From Devosia elaeis (lineage in GTDB: Bacteria; Pseudomonadota; Alphaproteobacteria; Rhizobiales; Devosiaceae), in contig NZ_LVVY01000086.1 of assembly GCF_001650025.1 (NCBI RefSeq), positions 62,001 to 126,000 on the forward strand: a DNA stretch of 64,000 bases. The letters are read 5' to 3'. The notes under the pieces are model-generated. The model searched no databases, was not told the DNA's origin, and was given only the letters and a program-made list of their open reading frames with translations. Numbering within the stretch: the stretch's first letter is position 1; the number at the start of each line of letters is the position of its first letter. Positions 54,072 through 63,293 of this stretch are shown in pieces. The position numbers and the translations under genes were made by a program.

Positions 54072-55145
54072 TTAAAGCCGCATGCCCGACGCGTCAAAGA
54101 TATGGGCAGCCTCGGGGCGGAGGCCGAGCGCGATGGTCGAGCCTATCGCAAAGGCCCCCTGCCCCGGCAAGGCGGCGGTGATCTCGACGCCATCGGACAG
54201 GGCGATGCGGATGATGGTTTCATTGCCCAGCCGCTCGACGAGCTGCACCTGGCCGCGGAAGGGACCATTGCTTTCCACCTGGAGATCGTGCGGGCGAATG
54301 CCGAGGGTGACGCCGTCGCCATTGGCCGCCGCGATGCCGCCCGGCAGGACGACGGGCGCGGCCAGGGCGTCCGAGGCGAGAGTCAGGCCACTGTCATCAA
54401 CGGCCGCGACCCTGGCGGAGACCAAGTTCATCTTCGGTGCGCCGATAAAGCCGGCGACAAAGAGATTGGCCGGCCGGTTATAGAGGTCGAGCGGGCTGCC
54501 CACCTGCTGGACGATGCCGGCATCGAGCACCACGATCTTGTCGGCCAGGGTCATGGCTTCCACCTGGTCATGGGTAACATAGATCATGGTGGCATCGAGA
54601 TCGCGGTGCAGCCGCGCCAGCTCCATGCGCATGTCGCCGCGCAGCGCTGCGTCGAGATTGGAGAGCGGTTCATCGAACAGGAAGACGTCCGGCTGGCGCA
54701 CGATGGCCCTGCCGATAGCGACGCGCTGGCGCTGGCCGCCGGAAAGCTGGGCCGGGCGGCGGTCGAGCAGATGCTCCATCTGCAACACCTTGGCGGCCTC
54801 GCGGATTTTCCGGTCGCGGATATCCCTGGGCGTGCCGGCCAGCTTCAACCCGAAGCCGACATTGTCGTAGACGCTCATATGCGGATAGAGCGCATAGGAC
54901 TGGAACACCATGGCGACGCCCCGGTCGCGCGGCTCGACATCGTTGACCACGCGGTCGCCGATGCCGATCTGGCCATCACTGATGTCCTCGAGCCCGGCGA
55001 TCATGCGCAGCAGGGTGGACTTGCCGCAGCCCGAGGGGCCGACAAAGACCACGAATTCGCCATGGGCGATATCGAGATCGACACCCTTGATGACGGGCAC
55101 TTCGCCGTAATTCTTGCGGACGGAACGCAGGGTCAATCCTGCCAT
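54072..55145 (-). CDS. Sugar ABC transporter ATP-binding protein, UgpC-type (cassette 3)
   Basis: This 357-aa ATPase has Walker A GPSGCGKST, signature [14 protein letters not shown] and Walker [13 protein letters not shown], then the TOBE-containing C-terminal domain (TLGIRPHDLQVESNG). It is the last gene of the cassette 3 transport operon, 15 bases after a permease. The next gene, SDR, has its own promoter. Confidence 0.94.
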   Translation of the reverse strand: MAGLTLRSVRKNYGEVPVIKGVDLDIAHGEFVVFVGPSGCGKSTLLRMIAGLEDISDGQIGIGDRVVNDVEPRDRGVAMVFQSYALYPHMSVYDNVGFGLKLAGTPRDIRDRKIREAAKVLQMEHLLDRRPAQLSGGQRQRVAIGRAIVRQPDVFLFDEPLSNLDAALRGDMRMELARLHRDLDATMIYVTHDQVEAMTLADKIVVLDAGIVQQVGSPLDLYNRPANLFVAGFIGAPKMNLVSARVAAVDDSGLTLASDALAAPVVLPGGIAAANGDGVTLGIRPHDLQVESNGPFRGQVQLVERLGNETIIRIALSDGVEITAALPGQGAFAIGSTIALGLRPEAAHIFDASGMRL

Positions 55146-55160
55146 GATCGAAACTCCTTG

Positions 55161-55985
55161 CTAGCCCTTCACCGCGCCCTGCATCAGGGCGGCGACGAAT
55201 TGGCGCTGGAACATGAGGAAAAGCACGATGGTGGGCGCCAGGATCAGCAGCGCCCCCGCGCAGAGCAACGGAATGTCGGTGCCCCATTGGCCCTGGAAGG
55301 CGCCGAGCGCGCCGGCCATGGTGCGCTGCATGGGGTCCTGCACCAGGACCACCGGAAGCAGGAACTGGTTCCAGGTCCAGAGGAACAGCAGGATGGTGAG
55401 GCTCATGATGGCCGGGCGCGCCAGCGGCACCTGCACCAGCCAGAATTCCTTCCAGCGCGTGGCGCCATCGAGCTGGGCCGCCTCGGTGAGGTCATGCGGC
55501 ACGTTGAGGAAATGGGCGCGCATCCAATAGACGCCGAAGGGCATGTAGAGCCCGATCAGCGGCAGAATGATCGCAAAGCGCGTATTGAGCAGGCCCAGTG
55601 CCCGCACTTCATAATAGAGCGGCGTGATCACCGCCTCAAACGGCAGGGTCAGGCCGAAGACGAAGGCGAGATAGAGCCATTTGTATTTGTTGGTGGTGAG
55701 CTTGGCCAGGCCATAGCCGGCCATGGTGGCGATCAGCACCGAAATGGGCACCACGCCGAGCACGATCAGCGTGCTGGAGAGCAGGAGCTGGTCCATCTTC
55801 GAGACCTCGAAGGCGCGGACGAAATTGCCCCATTGCGGATCGGCCGGCCATTGCAAGCCATTGGGATAGGTGCCCTGCGGCGCGAGCGCGGCGGAGAACA
55901 TGGCGATGAAGGGCAGAAGCGTGACGATCATCAGAAGGATGATCAGGCCGCGCGCCACCAGCGTGTTGGAGAGGGCGGTCTTCAT
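55161..55985 (-). CDS. Sugar ABC transporter permease, MalG-type (cassette 3)
   Basis: This is a 274-aa inner-membrane permease with six spans and the EAA coupling loop LTEAAQLDGATRWKEFWLVQ. The ATG at 55985 overlaps the stop of the other permease gene as ATGA. It is the second channel subunit of the cassette 3 transporter. Confidence 0.92.
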   Translation of the reverse strand: MKTALSNTLVARGLIILLMIVTLLPFIAMFSAALAPQGTYPNGLQWPADPQWGNFVRAFEVSKMDQLLLSSTLIVLGVVPISVLIATMAGYGLAKLTTNKYKWLYLAFVFGLTLPFEAVITPLYYEVRALGLLNTRFAIILPLIGLYMPFGVYWMRAHFLNVPHDLTEAAQLDGATRWKEFWLVQVPLARPAIMSLTILLFLWTWNQFLLPVVLVQDPMQRTMAGALGAFQGQWGTDIPLLCAGALLILAPTIVLFLMFQRQFVAALMQGAVKG

Positions 55986-56917
55986 TTCTTTTCCCGGGCG
56001 AACCACTGGATCGGCGCGATGGAGATCAGCACCAGCACCATGAGGACGATGGCGAGCGCCGAGGCCAGGCCGACCTGGCGATGGGCGAAGGCGAGGCGAT
56101 AAATCTCGAGCCCCGGCACCGTGGTGGTGATGCCCGGTCCGCCAAGGGTGGAGATGTAGACGATATCGAAACTGGCCAGGGCCGAGATGACGGTGAGCGT
56201 CACGCAGACGGCGATCTCCTGGCGCAGGCCCGGCAGGGTAATGTAGCGGAATTCATGCCAGGGACGGGCGCCGTCGAGCCGGGCAGCTTCGTAAAGGCTG
56301 GGATCGATCTTGGTGATGCCGGTGACCAGCAGCATGGTGCAGAGGCCGAGCAGCACCCAGGCCCCGATAATACCGACGGCGGGCAAGGCCCAGACGAAAT
56401 CACCCAGCCAGCCGCGGGCCCAATCGGACATGCCGATGGCGCGCAGGCCCTGATTGACCACGCCGGTCGAGGCAAACATCCAGCTCCAGGCGATGCCGGC
56501 GGCCACCAGCGGAATGACCTGAGGCAGGAAGAGGATGGTGCGGGTGGCGGTGCCGAAGGGGCCGGCCATGTGGCCGCGAATGACCGAGGCCACGGCGAGC
56601 CCCAGCAACACGGGAATGATGGTGAAATAGCCCACGAGCTGGAAGGCGTTACCGATGATCTGCAACAGCTTGGGATCGGTCAGCACGGTGAGATAATTGG
56701 TGAGCCCATGGAAACGGGCCTCGCCGATGCCGTCCCAGCGGAGGAAGGAATAGTAGAAGCTCATCGCCAGGGGCACGAGCACGAAGGCGGCATAGGCGAT
56801 GGCGGCGGGGGCGATGAAGAGCCAGGCCGTCAATCGGGCCTTGCGGCTCCCCCTTGCCGGGGGGAGCCGTTTTTGTGGCCGCTGCGCGGCTGAAGTCGAG
56901 GTCATGTTTTTCACCAT
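55982..56917 (-). CDS. Sugar ABC transporter permease, MalF-type (cassette 3)
   Basis: This is a ~311-aa permease. Membrane spans begin at LTAWLFIAPAAIAYAAFVLV, and the coupling loop is YEAARLDGARPWHEFRYITL. Possible starts are ATG at 56917, GTG at 56920 or ATG at 56905; none has a strong ribosome site. It lies 35 bases after the binding-protein gene. Confidence 0.9.
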   Translation of the reverse strand: MVKNMTSTSAAQRPQKRLPPARGSRKARLTAWLFIAPAAIAYAAFVLVPLAMSFYYSFLRWDGIGEARFHGLTNYLTVLTDPKLLQIIGNAFQLVGYFTIIPVLLGLAVASVIRGHMAGPFGTATRTILFLPQVIPLVAAGIAWSWMFASTGVVNQGLRAIGMSDWARGWLGDFVWALPAVGIIGAWVLLGLCTMLLVTGITKIDPSLYEAARLDGARPWHEFRYITLPGLRQEIAVCVTLTVISALASFDIVYISTLGGPGITTTVPGLEIYRLAFAHRQVGLASALAIVLMVLVLISIAPIQWFAREKK

Positions 56918-56952
56918 CACTCAGATGACAGGCGCGCAGCGGAGCGAGAGCC

Positions 56953-58257
56953 TCACCGGCTGAGCTGGGTCTCGTATTCGCGCTGCACCGCTTCGAGCAA
57001 GCCCCCAGCGTTCTGCTGGCCGCCGACCATTTTCTGCAATTCCGGCGTCCAGCCCGCGGCGAAGATGGCGCCGGTGGCATTGGCGATGAAGTCCATGGCG
57101 CCATTGTCCTGCGCCAGGGTCGCGCCGGCCGCCAGCGACTGCTCGGTCACCGAGCCGGGCTCGACAGCGGGCATGGGCAGATCGGTCGGGCCGCCGGGAT
57201 TGGACCCGCCGACTTCAACGTTGATCTTGCGGGCTTCTTCGTTGCGGGCGACCCAATCGAGGAAGAAGGCAGCGCATTCGGGATTGGCGGCATTGGCGCT
57301 GATGCCGAAGGTGAGCGGGGAAGACATGGAGGCATGGCGGCCGCCCTCTTCCAGGCTCGGCATGATGAAGAAGCCGAACTTGTCCTTGGCATTGGTATCG
57401 AGATTGCCCGATTCCCAATCGCCGTTGAACATGAACAGGCCTTCACCGCCCATGAAGCGGCTCATCATCTGGAAATATTCGATGGCATTGGCGTCGGAGG
57501 GGAAATAGCCCGCCTTGATCCAGCCTTCGAGATGTTCGGCGGCCTTGAGATTGTCCGCGGTATTGATGGTGGCGCCGTCCTTCTGGAAAATCCAGTCGTT
57601 GATCGGCTCGGGTGCGCCATAGGCGCCCATCAGATTCTGGAGCGGGAAGGCGAAGCCGCCGGTGCCCTTATTCCACTGCATGACCGGCAGGATGCCGGCT
57701 TCCTTGGCCTTGGCCATCAGCGCATCGAGCTCGGCCACGCTTTTGGGCGCTTCGGTCATGCCGATCTGGGCGGCCAGTTCCTTGTTATAGAACACGCCGG
57801 TCATCGAGTAATTGATGCCCATGCCATAGAGCGAACCGGTGCCGCGCGGGCGGCCGCCTTCTTCGACGCGCAGCTGCACGAGCTGGCCGGCCGGGAACTG
57901 GTCCCAGCCAAGGGCGTCGAAATCGGCGTCGAGATTGCGCAGCAGGTTATTGGCCACCAGGTCGGTGATGGAGGGGACGCGGATCAGGTCCGGCGCATTG
58001 GGCTCGGACAGGATGCGCGGGGAATTCTCCATCATATTGGCGAACTGGTCTTCCTTGATGTCGAAGGTGACATTGGGGAATTGCCGGGTGAATTCCTCGG
58101 CCAGGCGCGTGGGCAGCGGGAAGCCGGTTTCGAAATAGGAATTGAGCACGACCGGGTCGGTGCCGCAGCTGGGGGCTGCAAGGGCGGTGCCGGCGGTTGC
58201 CGCGACCGAAAGGGTAAGAGCGGCGATACGAAGTGCGTGGCGGGACTGATTTCTCAA
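56953..58257 (-). CDS. Sugar ABC transporter substrate-binding protein (cassette 3)
   Basis: This extracellular binding protein of 434 aa has a signal peptide RHALRIAALTLSVAATAGTA LA. Family-1 features include TRLAEEFTRQFPNVTFDIKE and GVFYNKELAAQIGM. No ATG or GTG fits; TTG at 58257 is used because a near-perfect GGAGGAGG ribosome site lies five bases upstream. An operator-like palindrome lies 42 bases further upstream. It is the first gene of the transport operon. Confidence 0.92.
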   Translation of the reverse strand: MRNQSRHALRIAALTLSVAATAGTALAAPSCGTDPVVLNSYFETGFPLPTRLAEEFTRQFPNVTFDIKEDQFANMMENSPRILSEPNAPDLIRVPSITDLVANNLLRNLDADFDALGWDQFPAGQLVQLRVEEGGRPRGTGSLYGMGINYSMTGVFYNKELAAQIGMTEAPKSVAELDALMAKAKEAGILPVMQWNKGTGGFAFPLQNLMGAYGAPEPINDWIFQKDGATINTADNLKAAEHLEGWIKAGYFPSDANAIEYFQMMSRFMGGEGLFMFNGDWESGNLDTNAKDKFGFFIMPSLEEGGRHASMSSPLTFGISANAANPECAAFFLDWVARNEEARKINVEVGGSNPGGPTDLPMPAVEPGSVTEQSLAAGATLAQDNGAMDFIANATGAIFAAGWTPELQKMVGGQQNAGGLLEAVQREYETQLSR

Positions 58258-58298
58258 GACGACCTCCTCCAGGGCGAAAAGCAGCGGATATTTCCGCC

Positions 58299-58316
58299 TG
58301 CTAAATGGATTTAGCG
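58299..58316. promoter_or_regulatory. LacI-type operator upstream of the cassette 3 binding protein
   Basis: TGCTAAATGGATTTAGCG is an inverted repeat (CTAAAT..ATTTAG type) lying between the beta-lactamase-fold gene and the binding-protein gene. A close relative (TGCTAAAACCATTTAGCA) lies at 60485-60502 beside the LacI gene, which links that LacI to this promoter. Confidence 0.78.
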
Positions 58317-58366
58317 CATGAGCAAAAGGCGCTGTCAATATGGCCTTTCTGCCCATGAGCGGCGAC

Positions 58367-59518
58367 TTAGACGATCGAGCGCAGGGCCGAGATGATCCCG
58401 GTCGCGCGCTCATCTTCCGGCCCCATCATCCAATTGGTGACGAAGCCGAAACCGATCTGGCGCGCGGGATCGGCGAAGCCGACCTGACCGCCTGCGCCGT
58501 CATGTCCGAAACAGCCATCGGCCAGATAGCGCCGGGCCTCGGAATCGAGCTGGAAGCCATAGCCCCAGCGGGAATAGGGCGGATCGCCGCCAAAGACCGC
58601 GACACCCTGGCTCTGCGTCCGCGTTGCCTCGGCGATGACCGGAGTATCGAGCAGCCTGACGCCGCGTGTCGGCGTCACCGCGGCCGACCAGATGGTCGCC
58701 AGCGCCTCGGCACTGGCAATGCCGCCGGCACCAGGAATTTCGGCGGCGCGGATGCGCTGCTTGTTGAAGCCGCCTTGCTCGCTGACCAGATCGACCGGCA
58801 GGGCATTGCCAAGCGTCATGGCCTTGTATGGCCAGTTCGGCCCGGGCTTTCCTGCTTCAGCGGCCCAGAGATCGATCAGGGGCTGACTGACCTGGATATG
58901 AGCGGGCTTGTCGGCGAGCGCATCGGGCAGGCCGATCCAGGCATCGACGCCCAGCGGCGCGGTGATCAGCTCGCGGAAATAGGCGCCGACCGACATGCCG
59001 GTGACCCGACGGATGATTTCGCCGGCGAGCCAGCCATGGGTCAGCGCGTGATATTGATAGCCCGTGCCGAGCGGCCAGAGCGGTTCCTGCGCGGCCAGGA
59101 TCGCGGTGACCCGATCCCAATCGACGATATCGTCTTCGCTGAGATCGGTGCGCGGGGCCGACAGGCCGGCCTGATGCGCCAGCGCCTGCCCCACAGTCAC
59201 CCCGTCCTTGCCGGCGGCGGCGAATTCGGGCCAATAGCGGCTGACCGGCGCGTCATAATCGAGCCGGCCTTCCTGCACGAGGCGCGCGGCGAGAATGGAG
59301 ACCAGCCCCTTGGTGCAGGAGAAGATCGTGGTCGGCGTGTCCTTGACCCAGGCTCGGCCATTGCGCGCATCGGCGACACCGCCCCAGAGATCGGCGACAC
59401 ATTCGCCGCCAACCAGGACATGCAGGCTCGCCCCCATGGCCGGACGTCTCTTGAAAGCGCGCTCGAACGCGATGGCCAGCGGCTCGAAACCGGGTTTTAC
59501 CGATCCATTGATGGTCAT
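58367..59518 (-). CDS. Beta-lactamase-fold serine hydrolase (class C/EstB-like)
   Basis: This 383-aa protein has the SxxK motif Ser67-Cys-Thr-Lys70 (TTIFSCTKGLVS) and a Tyr-centred second motif at Tyr156 (GYQYHALTHGWLAGE), plus the C-terminal CFGHDGAGGQVGFADP. There is no signal peptide, so it is likely a cytoplasmic esterase or deacetylase, not a resistance enzyme. The ATG overlaps the GH32-like stop as ATGA. It may remove ester groups from the sugar substrate. Confidence 0.88.
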   Translation of the reverse strand: MTINGSVKPGFEPLAIAFERAFKRRPAMGASLHVLVGGECVADLWGGVADARNGRAWVKDTPTTIFSCTKGLVSILAARLVQEGRLDYDAPVSRYWPEFAAAGKDGVTVGQALAHQAGLSAPRTDLSEDDIVDWDRVTAILAAQEPLWPLGTGYQYHALTHGWLAGEIIRRVTGMSVGAYFRELITAPLGVDAWIGLPDALADKPAHIQVSQPLIDLWAAEAGKPGPNWPYKAMTLGNALPVDLVSEQGGFNKQRIRAAEIPGAGGIASAEALATIWSAAVTPTRGVRLLDTPVIAEATRTQSQGVAVFGGDPPYSRWGYGFQLDSEARRYLADGCFGHDGAGGQVGFADPARQIGFGFVTNWMMGPEDERATGIISALRSIV

Positions 59519-60474
59519 GGCCGCACCTTTACCGAAAGATAGCCGTCGGCATCGACGCGCAATGGGATGGGATCGCAAATGCCGCCCATGAACTGGCCGT
59601 CGATGGTGGAATTGTCGAAAGCCAGAAGGCAGGCCCGGCCCTGCCGGTCGGTGACGACGCGGCCGGCATAGAGCCTTTCATCGACGAGAAGCCGGGCTTG
59701 GGAAAAGTCGACCTGCCCGGGCATTGCCCCGACCGGCAGGCTCCAGATGCCACCCACCTGCCCTGCCCGCAACCCGCACAGCTTTGGCGTATCGCAGCAG
59801 AAAACCATGTGGTTCTGGCCATCGACTTCGACGAGCTGGAACACTTCGAGATGGGCAAAGCCCGAGCCCGCCGCGCTGAGCGCGGGCTGCACCGTCCAGA
59901 CATCGAGATCGGGCGAGGTGGCATGGCCCATGACGCCGCGATCGGGCTCGGCGCCGTGCTTGCCGCGAGCGGTGATCAGCATGTGCCAGAGGCCGTCGGC
60001 CTCATCGCGGAAAACCCAGGGATCGCGCCAGGCTTCTTCGGGCCAACTCGACGTGCCCAGAATTTCGTAAAGCGCCGGATCGGCCGCGCAGACCGGGCCG
60101 TTGGCCTTGGTCCAGGTGAACAGATCGGGCGAGGTGGCGAGGCCAATGGTTTCGACATTGGCGGCGCTGTCGGGCGCGAGGAAGCGCGAGCCGGTATAGA
60201 ACATCCGCCACAGGCCGGCATCGTCGCGAATGACGCTGCCGGTCCAGGTGGCGCTGCCATCGAACGTGCCCGGCGCGCCGGCATCGAAGGCGAGGCCATG
60301 ATCGGTCCAGTCGCCGAGATCGGTGGAGGTGGCATGGCCGATCCGGGCATTGCGATGCCGCAGATCGGGATTGCCCAGCGATTTGGGCGCATGCAGATAG
60401 AACAGGTGGAAGCGCTCGCCGTCATCGGCGAGCCAGAAATCCCAAACCCAGTGATCGGGACGCTTGAAAGCCAT
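59515..60474 (-). CDS. Glycoside hydrolase of the GH32/GH43 five-bladed propeller type
   Basis: This 319-aa beta-propeller has candidate catalytic residues Asp12 (WVWDFWLADDGERFHLFYLH), Asp151 in the RDP motif (EEAWRDPWVFRDE) and Glu210 (GFAHLEVFQL). The order D, RDP, E fits GH32/GH43 enzymes such as fructosidases and arabinanases. No C-terminal beta-sandwich is present, so it is shorter than typical GH32. It is the first gene of the cluster next to LacI and acts in the cytoplasm. Confidence 0.85.
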   Translation of the reverse strand: MAFKRPDHWVWDFWLADDGERFHLFYLHAPKSLGNPDLRHRNARIGHATSTDLGDWTDHGLAFDAGAPGTFDGSATWTGSVIRDDAGLWRMFYTGSRFLAPDSAANVETIGLATSPDLFTWTKANGPVCAADPALYEILGTSSWPEEAWRDPWVFRDEADGLWHMLITARGKHGAEPDRGVMGHATSPDLDVWTVQPALSAAGSGFAHLEVFQLVEVDGQNHMVFCCDTPKLCGLRAGQVGGIWSLPVGAMPGQVDFSQARLLVDERLYAGRVVTDRQGRACLLAFDNSTIDGQFMGGICDPIPLRVDADGYLSVKVRP

Positions 60475-60484
60475 TTCCCACCCC

Positions 60485-60502
60485 TGCTAAAACCATTTAG
60501 CA
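60485..60502. promoter_or_regulatory. LacI-type operator in the GH32-LacI divergent region
   Basis: TGCTAAAACCATTTAGCA is an inverted repeat (TGCTAAA..TTTAGCA) in the promoter region shared by the GH32-like gene and the LacI gene, ten bases from the GH32 start. It matches the site at 58299-58316 in 14 of 18 positions by eye. Confidence 0.8.
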
Positions 60503-60599
60503 CATGCAATGCGGCAGGGCTGTTGTCAAGCCGGACTTGCATCTCTATCCAATCGAAGGGGCATGGCGGTGCAGCGCATGCCAGAGGGGGCACGATCGC

Positions 60600-61619
60600 T
60601 TGGCAAAGAAACGCGTTACCTTGGCCGATGTCGCGCGCCTGGCGGGCCTCTCGACCGCCGCCGCCTCCATGATCCTGACCGGCAGGCCCGATACCCGCCT
60701 TTCCGCCGATGCCCATGCCAAGGTGCATGCGGCCGCCGCCAGCCTGGGCTATCGCCCCAATGTGGCGGCGCGGGCGCTGCGGACGGACAAGTCGCGCTCC
60801 ATCGCCTTCATCTCCGACTATGTCGCCACCACCCGCTTCGCCAGCGGGCTCATTCGCGGGGCGCTGGCCGGCGCGGAAGCCGCCAAGCATGTCATGCTGG
60901 TGCTGGAAACCGGGGGCGAGCCGGCGCGCGAAATCCAGGCGGTCGAGGCGGCCCTGGACCGCCAGGTGGACGGGCTGATCTTCGCTGCCATGCGCGCCCG
61001 CGAAGTCTTCGTGCCCGATATCGCCATCACCATTCCGACGGTCATGCTCAACGGCACGAGCGCGCGCTTTCCCGTCTCCGTCCTGCCCGACGAATATAGA
61101 GGCGGCCGCATGGCCGTCGAATTGCTGGTACGGGCCGGGATCGGCGAGGGGATCGTGCTGCTGGGGCACAATGCCAATGAGGAAGCCGGGCTCTTCCGCT
61201 CGGAAGCCATTTCCCGCCGCTTTGCCGGCATCCGCGACGCCATGGCCGAAGCGGGGCTGGATTTCGCCGCGGAACTGAGTTCCTGGGACTGGGAGCCGGG
61301 CTATGGCTATGACCTGACCCGCCAATTGCTGGCCCGGCAGAAGCCCCGCGCCCTGCTCTGCCTCAACGACCGGCTGGCCTTTGGCGCCTATCAGGCCTTG
61401 GCCGAGGCCGGATTGCGCATTCCCCAGGATGTCGGCCTCGTCTCCTTCGACAATGACGAGATCGCATCCTATCTGCGGCCCGGCCTGACCACGATCGGCC
61501 TGCCGCACGAAGCCATGGGGCGCAAGGCCATCGAATTGCTGCTGGCGCCGTCGCCCAGGCCGGCCCTGGTGGACATGCCCGTGCTGATCCGGGGCTCGCT
61601 GCCCGGCGCGGCGCGCTGA
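60600..61619 (+). CDS. LacI-family transcriptional regulator (cassette 3)
   Basis: This is a ~339-aa LacI regulator with HTH VTLADVARLAGLSTAAASMI, hinge GYRPNVAARALRTDKSRSIA and C-terminal VGLVSFDNDEIASYLRPGLT. The TTG at 60600 is preferred because it puts the HTH at residue ~6 with a GAGGGGG site upstream; an ATG at 60504 would lie inside the promoter. It is divergent from the GH32-like gene and the two matched operators flank its targets. Confidence 0.9.
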   Translation: MAKKRVTLADVARLAGLSTAAASMILTGRPDTRLSADAHAKVHAAAASLGYRPNVAARALRTDKSRSIAFISDYVATTRFASGLIRGALAGAEAAKHVMLVLETGGEPAREIQAVEAALDRQVDGLIFAAMRAREVFVPDIAITIPTVMLNGTSARFPVSVLPDEYRGGRMAVELLVRAGIGEGIVLLGHNANEEAGLFRSEAISRRFAGIRDAMAEAGLDFAAELSSWDWEPGYGYDLTRQLLARQKPRALLCLNDRLAFGAYQALAEAGLRIPQDVGLVSFDNDEIASYLRPGLTTIGLPHEAMGRKAIELLLAPSPRPALVDMPVLIRGSLPGAAR

Positions 61620-61626
61620 ACGGCCT

Positions 61627-62361
61627 TCAGGCCAGCGCGCCGGCGGCTTCGGAATCGCAGAAAATGGTGACCCGGCCGTGGCTCTGCAGGGCCGAAGCCG
61701 GGCAATCGGGGCTGGCCTCCTGCCGGAAGGCCCGGTCCAGCGCCTCCGCCTTGGCGGCGCCGATGGCGACGAGGACGATCTCCCGGGCCTCGAGAATGGT
61801 GCCGATGCCCATGGTCACCGCCGTGGGCGGCACCACTTCCCCAGCAGGAAAATCGCCTTTATTGGCCTCCCGCGTCGAGGGCGCCAGATCGACCTGGCGG
61901 GTGCGGCTATCGAAGGGCGAGCCGGGTTCGTTGAACCCGATATGGCCATTGCGGCCGATGCCGAGCATTTGCAGGTCGATACCGCCCTCGGATCCGATCG
62001 CGGCTTCGTAGGCCTGGCAGGCTGCTTCGATATCGCCCTCGACGCCCGGCAGGGCGCCCTTTCCGGCCGGCAGATCGACATGGTCGAACAGGTGCGCCTG
62101 CATATAGGCCCGGAACGAGGCGGGATGGCCGGCAGGCAGGCCGACATATTCATCGAGATTGAAGCTGGCCGCCCGGACGAAGGAAAAACCGCCGGCCCGG
62201 TAGCGCGCCACCAGGCGCGCATAGATGGGCACGAAAGTATTGCCGGTGGCCAGGCCAAGACGGGTGGCCGGCTGAGCGGTCAGGCGCTCGGCGAGATAGG
62301 CTGCCACGGCATCAGCGATTGCGGCAGGAGATGGGAAGACACGAAAATCTGGCTTGTTCAT
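61627..62361 (-). CDS. Glucosamine-6-phosphate deaminase/6-phosphogluconolactonase family (NagB-like)
   Basis: The 244-aa enzyme matches NagB in FNLDEYVGLPAGHPASFRAY, GSEGGIDLQMLGIGRNGHIG and FNEPGSPFDSRTRQVDLAPS. NagB converts glucosamine 6-phosphate to fructose 6-phosphate and ammonia. The ATG at 62361 is chosen; upstream extension would overlap the kinase gene. It lies 35 bases after the PfkB kinase gene and is convergent with LacI, so it is the last gene of the right-edge operon. Activity toward other amino sugars is possible. Confidence 0.88.
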   Translation of the reverse strand: MNKPDFRVFPSPAAIADAVAAYLAERLTAQPATRLGLATGNTFVPIYARLVARYRAGGFSFVRAASFNLDEYVGLPAGHPASFRAYMQAHLFDHVDLPAGKGALPGVEGDIEAACQAYEAAIGSEGGIDLQMLGIGRNGHIGFNEPGSPFDSRTRQVDLAPSTREANKGDFPAGEVVPPTAVTMGIGTILEAREIVLVAIGAAKAEALDRAFRQEASPDCPASALQSHGRVTIFCDSEAAGALA

Positions 62362-62396
62362 ACCGATAGCAATGGCGCGGACGCCTTTTGAGAGAA

Positions 62397-63289
62397 TTAT
62401 GCCGAGGCGAGACTGCCGGTGCCGCCGGAGGCCTGGACGGAGCGCGACCCGGCGCCGATGGCGGCGGTAAGGCATTGATCGGGCCCCGCGCCATCCAGCC
62501 AGGCATCGAGGAAGCCGGCATTGAAGGCATCGCCCGCGCCGGTCGTGTCCACGACATCGACCTTGGGGCTCGGCCGGGCGGTGATGGTGCCATCCATGGC
62601 CAGAAGCGCGCCATCGGCGCCGCATTTGAGCGCGACGACGGGGAAATGGCGCGCCAGGATCGCCAAGGCCGCTTCCGGGTCGCTGGCGCCGGTCAGGGCA
62701 TGGGCCTCTTCCATATTGGGCATGAAGATGTCCGTGCCGGCGGTGCGCTCGAAGAACATCGGATCGCGGATAAGCTCGTCGTCCCAGCTCGGATCGAGCG
62801 ACACCGTGAGGCCATTGGCCTTGGCCGCGCTGATGGCGTCGCGCATTTCGTGGAGCGTGGCATATTCGGCGATATGCAGGTGCCCCGCCTCGGGCCAGGC
62901 CAAAGCGCGCTCGAAGCTGGCCGGTCGCGCATGCCCCGCCCGGCGGGACAGGAAGGCGCGATCATTGTCGTTGACCATGACCACGGTGAGCTGCGGGCCG
63001 GCGGTTTCGTGCCGATCGAGAAATTGCAGGTCGAGCCCCAGGGCCTCGATCTCGCCAGCCAGTGCGGCCGACAGGGAATCGGTGCCGAAGCGGGCGAGCA
63101 ATGCCGAGGGACGGCCCCGCGCGGCCAGATGCGCCGCCGTGATCAAGGCGCCGCCGCCCGGCGTCATGGCAAATTCGCGCGCGAAGAGCTCACGACCCAA
63201 TTGCGGCATGCCGTCGAGGCCCCGGAACACCAGGTCGCAATAGATGCGGCCAAGGCTGAGAACAGCCCTGGCCTTGGATGGTGACGACC

Positions 63290-63293
<4 letters not shown>
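62397..63293 (-). CDS. PfkB-family carbohydrate kinase
   Basis: This 298-aa ribokinase-like enzyme shows the N-terminal glycine-rich motif [20 protein letters not shown] and the C-terminal catalytic motif [20 protein letters not shown] with the Asp base. It would phosphorylate a sugar imported by the neighbouring ABC system. It overlaps the ABC ATPase by four bases (ATGA). Combination with a NagB-like deaminase suggests an amino-sugar or keto-sugar pathway. Confidence 0.9.

Noticed and set aside
53046-56102. A 1018-aa open frame on the plus strand across SDR and ABC genes
   Set aside because: It spans several real genes on the other strand and is rich in His, Gly and Arg, typical of antisense frames in high-GC DNA.
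58367-59518. Beta-lactam resistance gene
   Set aside because: The SxxK/Tyr motifs fit the broad serine-hydrolase family, there is no signal peptide, and it sits in a sugar operon, so an esterase role is more likely.
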